Of a DNA stretch of 64,000 bases, positions 46,255 through 54,349 are shown one piece after another. A program made the position numbers and the translations under genes. Each line of letters opens with the position of its first letter. Within the stretch, counting starts at the first letter, position 1. The stretch is from Sulfurimicrobium lacus (GTDB lineage Bacteria; Pseudomonadota; Gammaproteobacteria; Burkholderiales; Sulfuricellaceae), in NCBI RefSeq assembly GCF_011764585.1, contig NZ_AP022853.1, positions 2,029,501 through 2,093,500 of the forward strand. Reading direction: 5' to 3'. Under the pieces are notes generated by a model, which saw only the letters and a program-made list of their open reading frames with translations, ran no database searches and was not told where the DNA came from.

Positions 46255-46289
46255 CGGCCCATGGGCGCCTTTAAGCCGCCCATGGGCCG
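46255..46289. terminator. Perfect 13-bp hairpin between convergent genes
   Basis: CGGCCCATGGGCG (46255-46267) and CGCCCATGGGCCG (46277-46289) are perfect reverse complements around a 9-nt loop. Each arm holds the palindrome GCCCATGGGC. It separates the hydrolase gene from the convergent monooxygenase gene. There is no T run on either side, so it may be Rho-assisted, a 3'-end stabiliser or a repeat. Confidence 0.55.
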
Positions 46290-46312
46290 AATGAGTCTGC
46301 CCCTACAGCGCG

Positions 46313-47563
46313 CTACTCCCCCGGCAAGGCGATCCGGTTGTCGGTGCTGAACTGATAATCGTGGAACACATGCTCGGCAGTGAGGATCTGGAATGAGCCA
46401 TCCTTCAACTGGCGTGTCGTGTCCTTGAGGCGATAGGTGTAGTGCCCGCAGGTCCAGCATTTGAAGTTGCGCATGTGGGTGCACAGGCAGGTCTTGTCCA
46501 TCACCTCTATTTTCTTGGCGTCCGGGTGTGCCGCGACCTCGCGGTTGTAGGCGTCGATGTAAGCGCAGTGGCCGTTGGCATCGAGCAGGTAGCCGTAGGA
46601 TTCGCAGCCCGGACGGATGCCGGAACCGATGGAAGGACTGTTTTTCAGCATGCGCATCGGGTAGCCGGTGGGGGAGGTGGTGTTGACCTCGATGTCGTTT
46701 TCCCCGGCCTTGAAATATTCCTGCATGACGTTTTTCGGCAGACCGCATTCGTCGGTCACCGTGAATCGTGTCGCCACTTGCACCGCCGCAGCACCCTCTT
46801 CGAGGAAGGACGTTGCATCGCTGCCGGTAAAAATTCCGCCTGCCGGTATGACCGGGATATCGAGTTTTTCATTGCGCAGGTACTGGTGGACTTCGTTCAC
46901 GATGGTGCGCAAATCGAATTTCATCCAGTCGTCCAGGCCGAAGCCCAGATGCCCGCCAGCCAGGGGACCTTCGACGACGATAAAATCGGGAAAGCGGTTG
47001 AGCTTGGCATTCTTGCGCAGGAACAACTGCAGTGCCCGGACCGATGAAACGATGATGCCGAGCTTGGCGTCGCGGAAGCGCGGATGGTCTTCCATCAGCG
47101 TGAACGAACCCAGGTGCAAGCCCGCGCTCAGGGTGATTCCGTCCACTCCGGCCGACAGTGCCTCGTGCAAACGCACGCGCAGCGTCTCGCGCGGCGCGTT
47201 CATGGTGAGCTTCTCCATGCAGTTGATGAAGATCATGCCCGACCCGCGTTTGGCTTCCATCGTCCTGCTCACGTGCAGACGGGTGGATTCGGCCACCTGG
47301 CCGAGGTCGAATTTCACGGCGGATTTGTCGGAATTGTCGAGGTTGTACGTGTACAGCTTCAGCTTTTCCTTGACGAAGTTGGTGTCGTAGCGACGATCGG
47401 AGACCGTAGGCAACATGGCATCGGAGATGTGCCCAACGCCGCCCAGTCGTGCTGCTTCCAGTGCCAGTTCAGCGGTGGAAATGTCCACGCCCATCCCGCC
47501 AATCATGATTGGTACCAATTCCTGCTTGCCAAAGCGCAGGCGAAAATCATCCACTCGTTTCAT
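46313..47563 (-). CDS. Nitronate monooxygenase-like flavoprotein with C-terminal Cys cluster
   Basis: The 416-residue protein is a TIM-barrel FMN protein of the nitronate monooxygenase/FabK-like group: VPIMIGGMGVDIS at the N-terminus, VEGPLAGGHLGFG near residue 200, IPAGGIFTGSDATSFLEEGAAAVQVATRF near 250. It probably oxidises nitronates or reduces an enoyl substrate; the real substrate is unknown. The C-terminal part adds cysteines in the pattern CLC-x7-CWTCGHYTYR near residues 362-378, which could hold zinc or an iron-sulfur cluster. Confidence 0.8.
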   Translation of the reverse strand: MKRVDDFRLRFGKQELVPIMIGGMGVDISTAELALEAARLGGVGHISDAMLPTVSDRRYDTNFVKEKLKLYTYNLDNSDKSAVKFDLGQVAESTRLHVSRTMEAKRGSGMIFINCMEKLTMNAPRETLRVRLHEALSAGVDGITLSAGLHLGSFTLMEDHPRFRDAKLGIIVSSVRALQLFLRKNAKLNRFPDFIVVEGPLAGGHLGFGLDDWMKFDLRTIVNEVHQYLRNEKLDIPVIPAGGIFTGSDATSFLEEGAAAVQVATRFTVTDECGLPKNVMQEYFKAGENDIEVNTTSPTGYPMRMLKNSPSIGSGIRPGCESYGYLLDANGHCAYIDAYNREVAAHPDAKKIEVMDKTCLCTHMRNFKCWTCGHYTYRLKDTTRQLKDGSFQILTAEHVFHDYQFSTDNRIALPGE

Positions 47564-47726
47564 TGCTATCCTTCAGTTTCGAATCAAGGAATTATTTTTC
47601 CTTGGGGCAAGGCGTATTTTCCCACTTTCTGCCGCTTAATAGCTACTACCTCTTCAATCTAGGCAAAATAATCGCATAATGAGACTTGTCAGGCTGTTCC
47701 AAAACTGCAAAAAGGAGTTGATGACC

Positions 47727-48197
47727 ATGTTGCTGCGCGATGTCCTTGCTGTGAAAGGGGGCGAGATTTTCAGTGTCGCTCCGGAGGCCCTGGTGACGGA
47801 GGCCATCGGCATGATGGTGAGTCGCAATATCGGCTCTCTGGTGGTGTTCGACGCGGGGCGGAAGGTGGCAGGCATCATCACCGAACGCGACGTAATGCGG
47901 GCTGCGCACAAACATGCCTGCGACCTGACCCGTCTGAAGGTGAGGGATCTCATGACCACGCGCCTCATCCAGGGCGGCCCGGAAGACACTGTCGACTATA
48001 CGCGGAGCATCATGACGGAAAACCGGATTCGTCATCTGCCGGTGATGCTGGGAGACGAACTGCTGGGCCTGGTCACTTTCCATGATGTGGCACGCGCCGT
48101 CCTGGAGCAGACCAACTTTGAAAATCAACTGCTGAAGAAATACATCAAGGACTGGCCGGAAGAGGAGTCGGAAACGTCCTCGGCGGCCAAAAGCTGA
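47727..48197 (+). CDS. CBS domain-pair protein
   Basis: From ATG 47727, 9 nt after AAGGAG, the product is 156 residues; earlier in-frame starts at 47679 and 47721 are possible. It is built of two CBS domains (residues 8-60 and 72-125), with ITERDVMR at the end of the first and RIRHLPVMLGDELLGLVTFHDVARAV in the second. CBS pairs bind adenosine ligands such as AMP or ATP and report energy state. The C-terminus is acidic. The partner protein is unknown. Confidence 0.85.
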   Translation: MLLRDVLAVKGGEIFSVAPEALVTEAIGMMVSRNIGSLVVFDAGRKVAGIITERDVMRAAHKHACDLTRLKVRDLMTTRLIQGGPEDTVDYTRSIMTENRIRHLPVMLGDELLGLVTFHDVARAVLEQTNFENQLLKKYIKDWPEEESETSSAAKS

Positions 48198-48250
48198 GGC
48201 GTTCCGATTCGGCCTCCCGCCCCATCTTCACGTTCGTTGTCGCAGTAAAA

Positions 48251-48275
48251 AAGGCCCGGCGCTGAGCCGGGCCTT
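48251..48275 (-). terminator. Intrinsic terminator for the DUF302/cus operon
   Basis: AAGGCCCGGC (48251-48260) and GCCGGGCCTT (48266-48275) form a perfect 10-bp stem with a 5-nt loop. The A run at 48247-48252 becomes a T run for transcripts on the minus strand, so it best ends the DUF302 gene; it may also stop the CBS gene. The rest of 48198-48333 holds nothing else recognisable. Confidence 0.8.
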
Positions 48276-48333
48276 GGTTGGTTCAATTCATAAGCTGTAG
48301 AGGCGCTGGATCAATTCAGTGCGCCTATCCGAC

Positions 48334-48723
48334 TCAGGCCTTGACCGCGTCCCGCACCCGCTCCAGGCGGCCGCGCACTTCATTTGCCAGTTGCTCGATG
48401 CCGGGCTTGTCCACCAGCTTCAACACGGCCGAGGGGTCCATGAATGCGACGATGATCTTGCCGTTATCGTCTTCGCGCACCACGACGTTGCAGGGCAGCA
48501 ACAGGCCGATGTCCGGGTCTGCCGTGATGGCCTGGTGCGCCAGCGGCGGGTTGCAGGCGCCGAGTATGCGGTAGGGCTTGCCGTCGATGTTGAGCTTGGC
48601 TTTCATGGTGGCTTTCACGTCGATGTCGGTAAGTACGCCGAAACCTTCTTTCTTGAGTTCTTCGGTCACTTTTGCTACGGCATCGTCGAAAGAGCCTTTT
48701 ACTTCGGTGCTGAATCCGTACAT
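48334..48723 (-). CDS. DUF302 family protein
   Basis: The product is 129 residues from ATG 48723 (AGGAGA ribosome binding site). It has the DUF302 layout: [31 protein letters not shown], then [30 protein letters not shown], typical of the family with its conserved cysteines. The fold is known but the function is not; members often sit with sulfur or metal genes. It has no signal peptide and lies 97 bp after the cytochrome gene, at the end of the copper-efflux operon. Confidence 0.85.
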   Translation of the reverse strand: MYGFSTEVKGSFDDAVAKVTEELKKEGFGVLTDIDVKATMKAKLNIDGKPYRILGACNPPLAHQAITADPDIGLLLPCNVVVREDDNGKIIVAFMDPSAVLKLVDKPGIEQLANEVRGRLERVRDAVKA

Positions 48724-48820
48724 GCGAATCTCCTGTTCAATGAGAGGACATCGGTTATAGAAGCGAAATTGGCGCGCCTGGTGTGCGCTTGTCTGAGGAA
48801 TTTGGGGCATTTGCCCTCAA

Positions 48821-49306
48821 TTACAAGTTCCCCTTTGCTGCATCCTGAGTAAGGCCCGTTGTGCCCATGTTTTGTTCCTGTGCCACGTCGCTTTGCCATT
48901 GCATATAAATTGCATCCGACCACAGCGAGGTAATCCAGGTCACCACGGCATCGAGTTCCTGCTCGCTCAGCTTGCCTTGCCAGGGCGGCATGTTGCCGCG
49001 TCCGGCGGGGCTGCCCTGGAGGATGAACTGTTTCATCTGGCGGCCGGTCAGGCGCCATGCGCGGCCGTTGTCATCCAGCGGCGGCGGCAGGAGCTTGCCG
49101 TCCGGCCCCGGATTCTGCCAGCCGGGCTTTGCTTCGCCGGTGTAGCCATGGCACACGGCGCAGTTTTTCTGGAACACCCTTTCGCCCAGCGCCAGCGCGT
49201 TCATGTCGTACTGACGCGATCCTTTGCGCTGATTCTGCGGTTTGTCGTCGCTGCAGCCCGCGAGTAGCGCGGCACACAGCAGCGCAGCGAAGATTTTTTC
49301 TTTCAT
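48821..49306 (-). CDS. Lipoprotein monoheme cytochrome c in the cus operon
   Basis: The product is 161 residues from ATG 49306, which overlaps the cusA stop by 4 nt. It has a lipobox (LLAGC, Cys near residue 18), one heme site CAVCHG near residue 50, and a Met in GRGNMPPWQGKLSEQE as the likely sixth ligand. It should be membrane-anchored in the periplasm. Translational coupling to a copper pump is notable: it may pass electrons to, or protect against, copper; that is inference. Confidence 0.85.
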   Translation of the reverse strand: MKEKIFAALLCAALLAGCSDDKPQNQRKGSRQYDMNALALGERVFQKNCAVCHGYTGEAKPGWQNPGPDGKLLPPPLDDNGRAWRLTGRQMKQFILQGSPAGRGNMPPWQGKLSEQELDAVVTWITSLWSDAIYMQWQSDVAQEQNMGTTGLTQDAAKGNL

Positions 49307-52300
49307 TTCATTTTCCTTTCGAACAGCGACCATTCCTTGACCAGCGCATAGAGCGCCGGAATCACGACCAAGGTCAGAAGCGTGGAAGACAGCATGCCGC
49401 CCACCATCGGCGCGGCGATGCGCCTCATCACCTCGGACCCGGTGCCGCTGCTCCACATGATCGGCAGCAGGCCGGCCATGATCGCCACCACGGTCATCAT
49501 CTTGGGACGTACTCGCTCGACCGCACCCTCCATCACCGCGGCGTAAAGGTCGGACGGCGCCAACTGCCTGCCCTCGGCGGCCCGTCTGGCCTTGATTTCG
49601 TCGAGTGCGCGGTCGAGGTAGATCAGCATCACCACGCCGGTCTCCGCCGCGACGCCGGCAAGCGCGATGAATCCGACCGCAACGGCAACGCTCAGGTTAT
49701 ATCCCAGCCACCACATCAGCCACACCCCGCCGACCAGCGCGAACGGCACCGACAGCATCACGATCAGGGTTTCGGTGAGACGCCGGAAATTGAGGTAAAG
49801 CAGCAGAAAAATGATCGCCATCGTCACCGGAATGACGATTTTCATTTTCTCCTTGGCCCGCTCCATGTACTCGAACTGGCCGCTCCAGGTGGCGTAGTAG
49901 CCGGGCGGGAACTTCACCTTGGCGCGCACCGCCTGCTGCGCGTCGTGCACGTAGCCGCCGATGTCACGGTCGCGGATGTCGACGTAGATGTAGGCCGAGA
50001 GCAGGGCGTTTTCGGTGCGGATGGCGGGGGCGCCGCGGGCGATTTCGATCCGGGCGAGCTGGCCCAGCGGCACCATCGCCGCTTGTCCGCCCATTTCGCT
50101 GTTCACCGGGACCAGTACCTGCGTGGCGATCATCTGCGGCGTGCTGCGCAGATCGCGCGGATACCGCACGCTGACGCCGAAACGCTCGCGCCCTTCCACC
50201 ATGGTGGTGACCATCTCGCCGCCGAGCGCCGTGGCGATCACGTCCTGCAGTTCGCCCACGGTCACGCCGTAGCGCGCCAGCTGCGTGCGTTCGGGTTCGA
50301 TGTTGAGATAGAAGCCGCCGGTGAGGCGTTCGGCGTAGGCGCTGCTGGTGCCTGGCACCCCCTTCACCGCCGCCTCGATTTCCTCGGCCAGTTTTTCCAT
50401 CTCTTCCAGGTTCTTGCCGAACACCTTGATGCCGACGGGGGTGCGGATGCCGGTGGAGAGCATGTCGATGCGCGCCTTGATCGGCATGGTCCAGGAGTTG
50501 GCGATGCCGGGCAGGCGCAACGCCTGGTCGAGTTCCGCGATCAGCTTGTCGGTGGTCATGCCCGGACGCCATTCGCTTTGCGGCTTGAGGTTGATGATGG
50601 TCTCGAACATTTCCAGCGGCGCCGGGTCGGTGGCGGTGTTGGCGCGGCCCGCCTTGCCATAGACCGATTCCACTTCCGGGAAACTCTTGATGATCTTGTC
50701 CTGGGTCTGCAAGGTCTCCGCCGCCTTGGTGACCGACATGCCGGGCAGCGCGGTGGGCATGTAGAATAGGGTGCCTTCGTTGAGCGTGGGCATGAATTCG
50801 CTGCCGAGCCGCAGCGCGGGGTACACGCTGAGTGCCATGACCACCAGCGCGATGAGAAGGGTCAGCTTTCTCCAGCGCATCACCCAGGCGATCACCGGGC
50901 GATAAACCCAGATAAGGAAACGGTTCAGCGGATTTTTCCCCTCGGGCAGGATACGGCCGCGCACGAACAGCATCATCAGCACCGGCACCAGGGTCACCGA
51001 CAATAACGCCGCACCGGCCATGGCGAAGGTCTTGGTGTAGGCCAGCGGCGAGAATAGCCGGCCCTCCTGCGCCTCCAGCGTGAACACCGGCAGGAACGAG
51101 ACGGTGATGATCAACAGCGAGAAGAACAGCGCCGGGCCGACTTCCTTGCAGGCGGCTATTATTGCTTGGGCTCGTGCACTAATAGTTCCCTCCCCTTCAA
51201 GGGGAGGGTTAGGGTGGGGATGGGTGTCCAGGTCTGCTTCCCCCATCCCCCTCCCAGCCTCCCCCTTGAAGGGGGAGGAGTGGGGTGATTGCAGGCGTTC
51301 CAGGTGTTTGTGCGCGTTCTCGATCATGACGATGGCCGCGTCCACCATCGCCCCGATGGCGATGGCGATGCCGCCCAGGCTCATGATGTTGGAGTTCATG
51401 CCCAGCAGGCGCATGGCGATGAAGGCGATCAGCACGCCGACCGGCAGCATGATGATGGCCACCAGGGCGCTCCTCACGTGCAGCAGGAACAGCACGCACA
51501 CCAGGGCGACGATGGCGCTTTCCTCCAGCAGCGTGGTCTTGAGGTTGGCGATGGCGCGCAGGATAAGCCCGGAACGGTCGTACACCGATTCGATCTTGAC
51601 CCCTTCCGGCAGACCGCTGGCAAGCTCGGCGATCTTCTCCTTGACGTTGGCGATGACCTCCAGCGCGTTCTGCCCGTAGCGCGCCATGACGATGCCCGAC
51701 ACCACTTCGCCCTCGCCGTTGAGCTCGGTCAGGCCGCGTCGCTCGTCCGGGCCGAGTTCCACACGCGCGATGTCGCGCAGCAGCACCGGCACGCCTTTTT
51801 CGCTCTTGATCACCAGTTGTTCCAGGTCTCCCTTGTTGCGCAGGTAGCCCTTGCCGCGCACCATGAATTCGGTTTCGGCCATTTCGATCACGCGCCCGCC
51901 GACATCTCGGTTGGAGTCGCGGATTACCTGCGAGACACGGGAAAGCGGCACGCCGTAGGCCTGCAGCTTGCGCGGGTCGACCACCACCTGGTATTGCTGC
52001 ACGAAGCCCCCGATGCTGGCGACTTCCGAGACGCCCGGCGCCTTGGTCAACTGGTAGCGCAGAAACCAGTCCTGGATGGTGCGCAACTCCGCCAGCGACT
52101 TGTTTTTCGCCACCACCGCGTACTGGTACACCCAGCCCACCCCGGTGGCATCCGGCCCGAGCTGGGGCGAGACGCCCCGCGGCAGGCGGCCCGAAATAGA
52201 GGACAGATATTCCAGCACCCGCGAACGCGCCCAGTAGATGTCCGTCCCGTCCTCGAAAATCACGTAGACGAAGGATGCGCCGAAGAAGGAGAAGCCGCGC

Positions 52301-52545
52301 ACCACCTTCGATTTCGGCACCGACAGCATGGCCGTGGTGAGCGGGTAGGTGACCTGGTCTTCCACCACCTGCGGCGCCTGGCCGGAGTACTCGGTGTAGA
52401 TGATAACCTGTGCGTCCGAGAGGTCGGGCAGGGCATCGAGCGGCGTTTTGACGATGGCGTAAATGCCGCCGGCGACGATCGCGAGCGTGGCCAGCAGCAC
52501 CAGGAAAACGTTGCGCGCGGACCACTCGATTATTTTGCTGAGCAT
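49303..52545 (-). CDS. cusA: Copper/silver RND efflux pump CusA, with an in-frame repeat insertion
   Basis: The product is 1080 residues from ATG 52545 (GGAGGT ribosome binding site). It has TM1 after MLSKIIEWSARN, ARSRVLEYLSSISGRLP, the TM4 motif AIAIGAMVDAAIVMIEN near residue 405 that marks the Cu(I)/Ag(I) branch, and TM10-12 from about residue 890. It exports Cu(I)/Ag(I) from the periplasm or cytoplasm by proton antiport. It is about 30 residues longer than usual because a repeat element (51188-51279) encodes a Pro/Gly-rich insert in the loop after TM4 (ENAHKHLERLQSPHSS to GTISARAQ). Confidence 0.92.
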   Translation of the reverse strand: MLSKIIEWSARNVFLVLLATLAIVAGGIYAIVKTPLDALPDLSDAQVIIYTEYSGQAPQVVEDQVTYPLTTAMLSVPKSKVVRGFSFFGASFVYVIFEDGTDIYWARSRVLEYLSSISGRLPRGVSPQLGPDATGVGWVYQYAVVAKNKSLAELRTIQDWFLRYQLTKAPGVSEVASIGGFVQQYQVVVDPRKLQAYGVPLSRVSQVIRDSNRDVGGRVIEMAETEFMVRGKGYLRNKGDLEQLVIKSEKGVPVLLRDIARVELGPDERRGLTELNGEGEVVSGIVMARYGQNALEVIANVKEKIAELASGLPEGVKIESVYDRSGLILRAIANLKTTLLEESAIVALVCVLFLLHVRSALVAIIMLPVGVLIAFIAMRLLGMNSNIMSLGGIAIAIGAMVDAAIVMIENAHKHLERLQSPHSSPFKGEAGRGMGEADLDTHPHPNPPLEGEGTISARAQAIIAACKEVGPALFFSLLIITVSFLPVFTLEAQEGRLFSPLAYTKTFAMAGAALLSVTLVPVLMMLFVRGRILPEGKNPLNRFLIWVYRPVIAWVMRWRKLTLLIALVVMALSVYPALRLGSEFMPTLNEGTLFYMPTALPGMSVTKAAETLQTQDKIIKSFPEVESVYGKAGRANTATDPAPLEMFETIINLKPQSEWRPGMTTDKLIAELDQALRLPGIANSWTMPIKARIDMLSTGIRTPVGIKVFGKNLEEMEKLAEEIEAAVKGVPGTSSAYAERLTGGFYLNIEPERTQLARYGVTVGELQDVIATALGGEMVTTMVEGRERFGVSVRYPRDLRSTPQMIATQVLVPVNSEMGGQAAMVPLGQLARIEIARGAPAIRTENALLSAYIYVDIRDRDIGGYVHDAQQAVRAKVKFPPGYYATWSGQFEYMERAKEKMKIVIPVTMAIIFLLLYLNFRRLTETLIVMLSVPFALVGGVWLMWWLGYNLSVAVAVGFIALAGVAAETGVVMLIYLDRALDEIKARRAAEGRQLAPSDLYAAVMEGAVERVRPKMMTVVAIMAGLLPIMWSSGTGSEVMRRIAAPMVGGMLSSTLLTLVVIPALYALVKEWSLFERKMK
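51188..51279. repeat. Inverted pair of palindromic repeats inside cusA
   Basis: The left unit is the palindrome CCCTCCCCTT-C-AAGGGGAGGG (51188-51208) with the tail TTAGGGTGGGGATGGG (51209-51224). The right unit is inverted: palindrome CCTCCCCCTT-G-AAGGGGGAGG (51259-51279) preceded by the complement of GGGAGGGGGATGGG. About 16 bp separate the two. The pair keeps the cusA frame open and encodes SPFKGEAGRGMGE and HPHPNPPLEGEGT. Confidence 0.85.
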
Positions 52546-52546
52546 A

Positions 52547-52951
52547 CTATTTACCTCCGCCAGTTCCTTCCCCTTCAAGGGGAAGGTCAGGATGGGGATG
52601 GGGTTTAAGCGCGTGCCATATGGCGTCCATGACGGAATCCAACTCATTAAAAACCTGGTTGTTCCAGGATCGCACAACTTGAAAACCTGACTGAACAAGC
52701 TTTTCATCGCGGGTACGATCGTGCTCCGAGTCCATGTGCTGCCCACCGTCAATTTCAATGACCAGTCTTGCTTCAAGACAAACGAAATCCAGAATGAAAT
52801 CGCCAAACGGATGTTGACGCCTGAATTTGTGGCCATTGAGCTGACGACCGCGCAGCCGTTGCCACAGCCGCTGTTCAGCATCGGTCAGGTTGCGGCGAAG
52901 AGTTCGCTGCAGCTTGTTATCGAGTACGAAAGAGTTCGTTTGGCCTTTCAT
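52547..52951 (-). CDS. DUF559 (Vsr-like) endonuclease inserted between cusB and cusA
   Basis: The 134-residue protein has the DUF559 core: LRRNLTDAEQRLWQRLRGRQLNGHKFRRQ, then DFILDFVCLEARLVIEIDGGQH (acidic catalytic core of the Vsr/PD-(D/E)XK fold) and DEKLVQSGFQVVRSWNNQV. An AAGGAT ribosome binding site precedes ATG 52951. The last 20 residues (PHPHPDLPLEGEGTGGGK) are encoded by a palindromic repeat and by the cusA ribosome binding site; its TAG stop is 1 nt from the cusA start. The gene plus flanking inverted repeats forms a cassette. It may be a mobility or homing endonuclease; function unproven. Confidence 0.85.
   Translation of the reverse strand: MKGQTNSFVLDNKLQRTLRRNLTDAEQRLWQRLRGRQLNGHKFRRQHPFGDFILDFVCLEARLVIEIDGGQHMDSEHDRTRDEKLVQSGFQVVRSWNNQVFNELDSVMDAIWHALKPHPHPDLPLEGEGTGGGK
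52566..52603. repeat. Palindromic repeat, cusA-side flank of duf559
   Basis: Palindrome CCTTCCCCTT-C-AAGGGGAAGG (52566-52586) followed by TCAGGATGGGGATGGGG (52587-52603). It is the same class as the units inside cusA and is inverted relative to the copy at 52968-53003. Confidence 0.85.
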
Positions 52952-52967
52952 TTTTATCCTTTTTAAC

Positions 52968-53003
52968 CCATCCCCATCCTAGCCTTCCCCTTGAAGGGGA
53001 AGG
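52968..53003. repeat. Palindromic repeat, cusB-side flank of duf559
   Basis: CCCATCCCCATCCTAG (52968-52982 region) followed by the palindrome CCTTCCCCTT-G-AAGGGGAAGG (52983-53003). It is the reverse complement of the 52566-52603 copy with the palindrome arms identical, so the two bracket the DUF559 gene as terminal inverted repeats about 440 bp apart overall. Confidence 0.85.
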
Positions 53004-53032
53004 GACGATCGCTCTTCCTCCTTCAAGGAGCG

Positions 53033-54349
53033 TCAGTGTCCATTATGTTCGGGTGGTGCTGCAGGTTTGGCCTGGCTGCCGCTCATGCCGCTGAACGCGG
53101 CCTTGAGATTGCTTTCCGAGTCGATCAGGAAGTTGGCGGAAACCACCACTTTCTCGCTTTCGGTCAGGCCTTCCAGCACTTCCACGTAGTCGCCGCCCTG
53201 CATGCCGAGCTTTACCGGGCGGGGTTCGAAGCGGCCTGGCGCGAGTTCGACCAGCACGGTCTGGTTCTTGCCGCTGTAAATCACCGCCGAAGCCGGGACA
53301 GTGAGAACCTTTCCCCCGGCTGGCGTGGACAGTTCCACGTCGGCATACATGCCGGGTTTGAGCAGACCTCCGGGGTTCGCCAGCTCCAGCCGTACCGGGA
53401 CGGTACGCGTCTGCGGGTTGAGCGTCGGGTAGACGTAGCTGACCCGGGCGGAGAACGCCTTGCCCGGATAGGCGTTGAGCATCGCGCGTGCATTCTCGCC
53501 GGGCCGCACCAGTGCCAGATCCTGTTCGAACACGTCGGCGACGATCCATACCGATGACAGGTCGGCGATCTGGTACAGCACGTCGCCCGGCATGAAGCGC
53601 ATGCCCTGGACGGCTTTTTTCTCGATCACGATGCCGTTGACCGGCGCGCGGAAGGTGAGGGTGCGCCGGGCGTTGCCGCTTTTGCTCAGGTCCTGCAATT
53701 GTCCGGCGGATATGTCCCAGTTGTTGAGCCTTGCGAGGCTGGCTTCGGCGAGCTGCTTCATGCTTTCCTGCGCCTCCGGGGTGGCGTGGCGCAGGCTTGT
53801 TTCGCCTTGGCGGGCGATGAAGTATTCGTTCTGCGCCGATACCAGGTCGGGGCTGTAGACGTCCATCAGCGGCTGGCCGCGTTTGACTTCCTGGCCGGTG
53901 GTGTTGACGTAGAGCTTGTCGATCCAGCCTTCGAATTTCGGAGCGACGGTATGGCTCAGGCGTTCGTCGATTTCGATCCGGCCCACGGCGTGGACGCTGC
54001 GGGAGAGGCTGCGCAGCGTGGCGGCTTCGCTGCGCACGCCGAGCTGCTGGATTTTTTCGCTGCTGATCCTGACTTGTCTTGCCTGGCCGGGCTCGTTTGC
54101 TTCTTCTCCTTCATAAACCGGGATGTAATCCATCCCCATCTGGTCCTTTTTCGGCACCGGCGAGGTGTCGGGCAGGCCCATCGGATTGCGGTAGAACAAA
54201 ATCTTGCGCTCCCTAGTGGCCGGCTTGGCCGCGGATGGCGTTTGCGCCGTCGTCACAACCTGTCCGGCCCGCTGGCCACCGAGCCAGTAACCAGCTCCCA
54301 GCGCGGCCACCACGGCGGCGGCCAGGGCGAGTGCCATTGTCTTGTTCAT
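53033..54349 (-). CDS. cusB: Copper/silver efflux periplasmic adaptor CusB
   Basis: The 438-residue protein has an N-terminal signal anchor (residues 5-22), a heavy-metal-binding segment (YRNPMGLPDTSPVPKKDQMGMDYIPVYEGE near residues 53-83) typical of CusB, the barrel-sandwich domain, an alpha hairpin and beta-barrel (TLTFRAPVNGIVIEKKAVQGMRFMPGD). It ends in GSQAKPAAPPEHNGH with metal-binding histidines. Methionines in the segment hand Cu(I) to the pump. It overlaps the channel gene by 4 nt. The normal cusB-cusA junction is broken by the DUF559 cassette. Confidence 0.92.
   Translation of the reverse strand: MNKTMALALAAAVVAALGAGYWLGGQRAGQVVTTAQTPSAAKPATRERKILFYRNPMGLPDTSPVPKKDQMGMDYIPVYEGEEANEPGQARQVRISSEKIQQLGVRSEAATLRSLSRSVHAVGRIEIDERLSHTVAPKFEGWIDKLYVNTTGQEVKRGQPLMDVYSPDLVSAQNEYFIARQGETSLRHATPEAQESMKQLAEASLARLNNWDISAGQLQDLSKSGNARRTLTFRAPVNGIVIEKKAVQGMRFMPGDVLYQIADLSSVWIVADVFEQDLALVRPGENARAMLNAYPGKAFSARVSYVYPTLNPQTRTVPVRLELANPGGLLKPGMYADVELSTPAGGKVLTVPASAVIYSGKNQTVLVELAPGRFEPRPVKLGMQGGDYVEVLEGLTESEKVVVSANFLIDSESNLKAAFSGMSGSQAKPAAPPEHNGH

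Noticed and set aside
47675-47680. A CATAAT -10-like box upstream of the CBS gene
   Set aside because: No acceptable -35 box at 16-18 bp; too weak to call a promoter.
49057-50769. A 570-codon plus-strand frame opposite cusA
   Set aside because: Extremely His/Arg/Gly-rich composition and complete overlap with the conserved pump gene.
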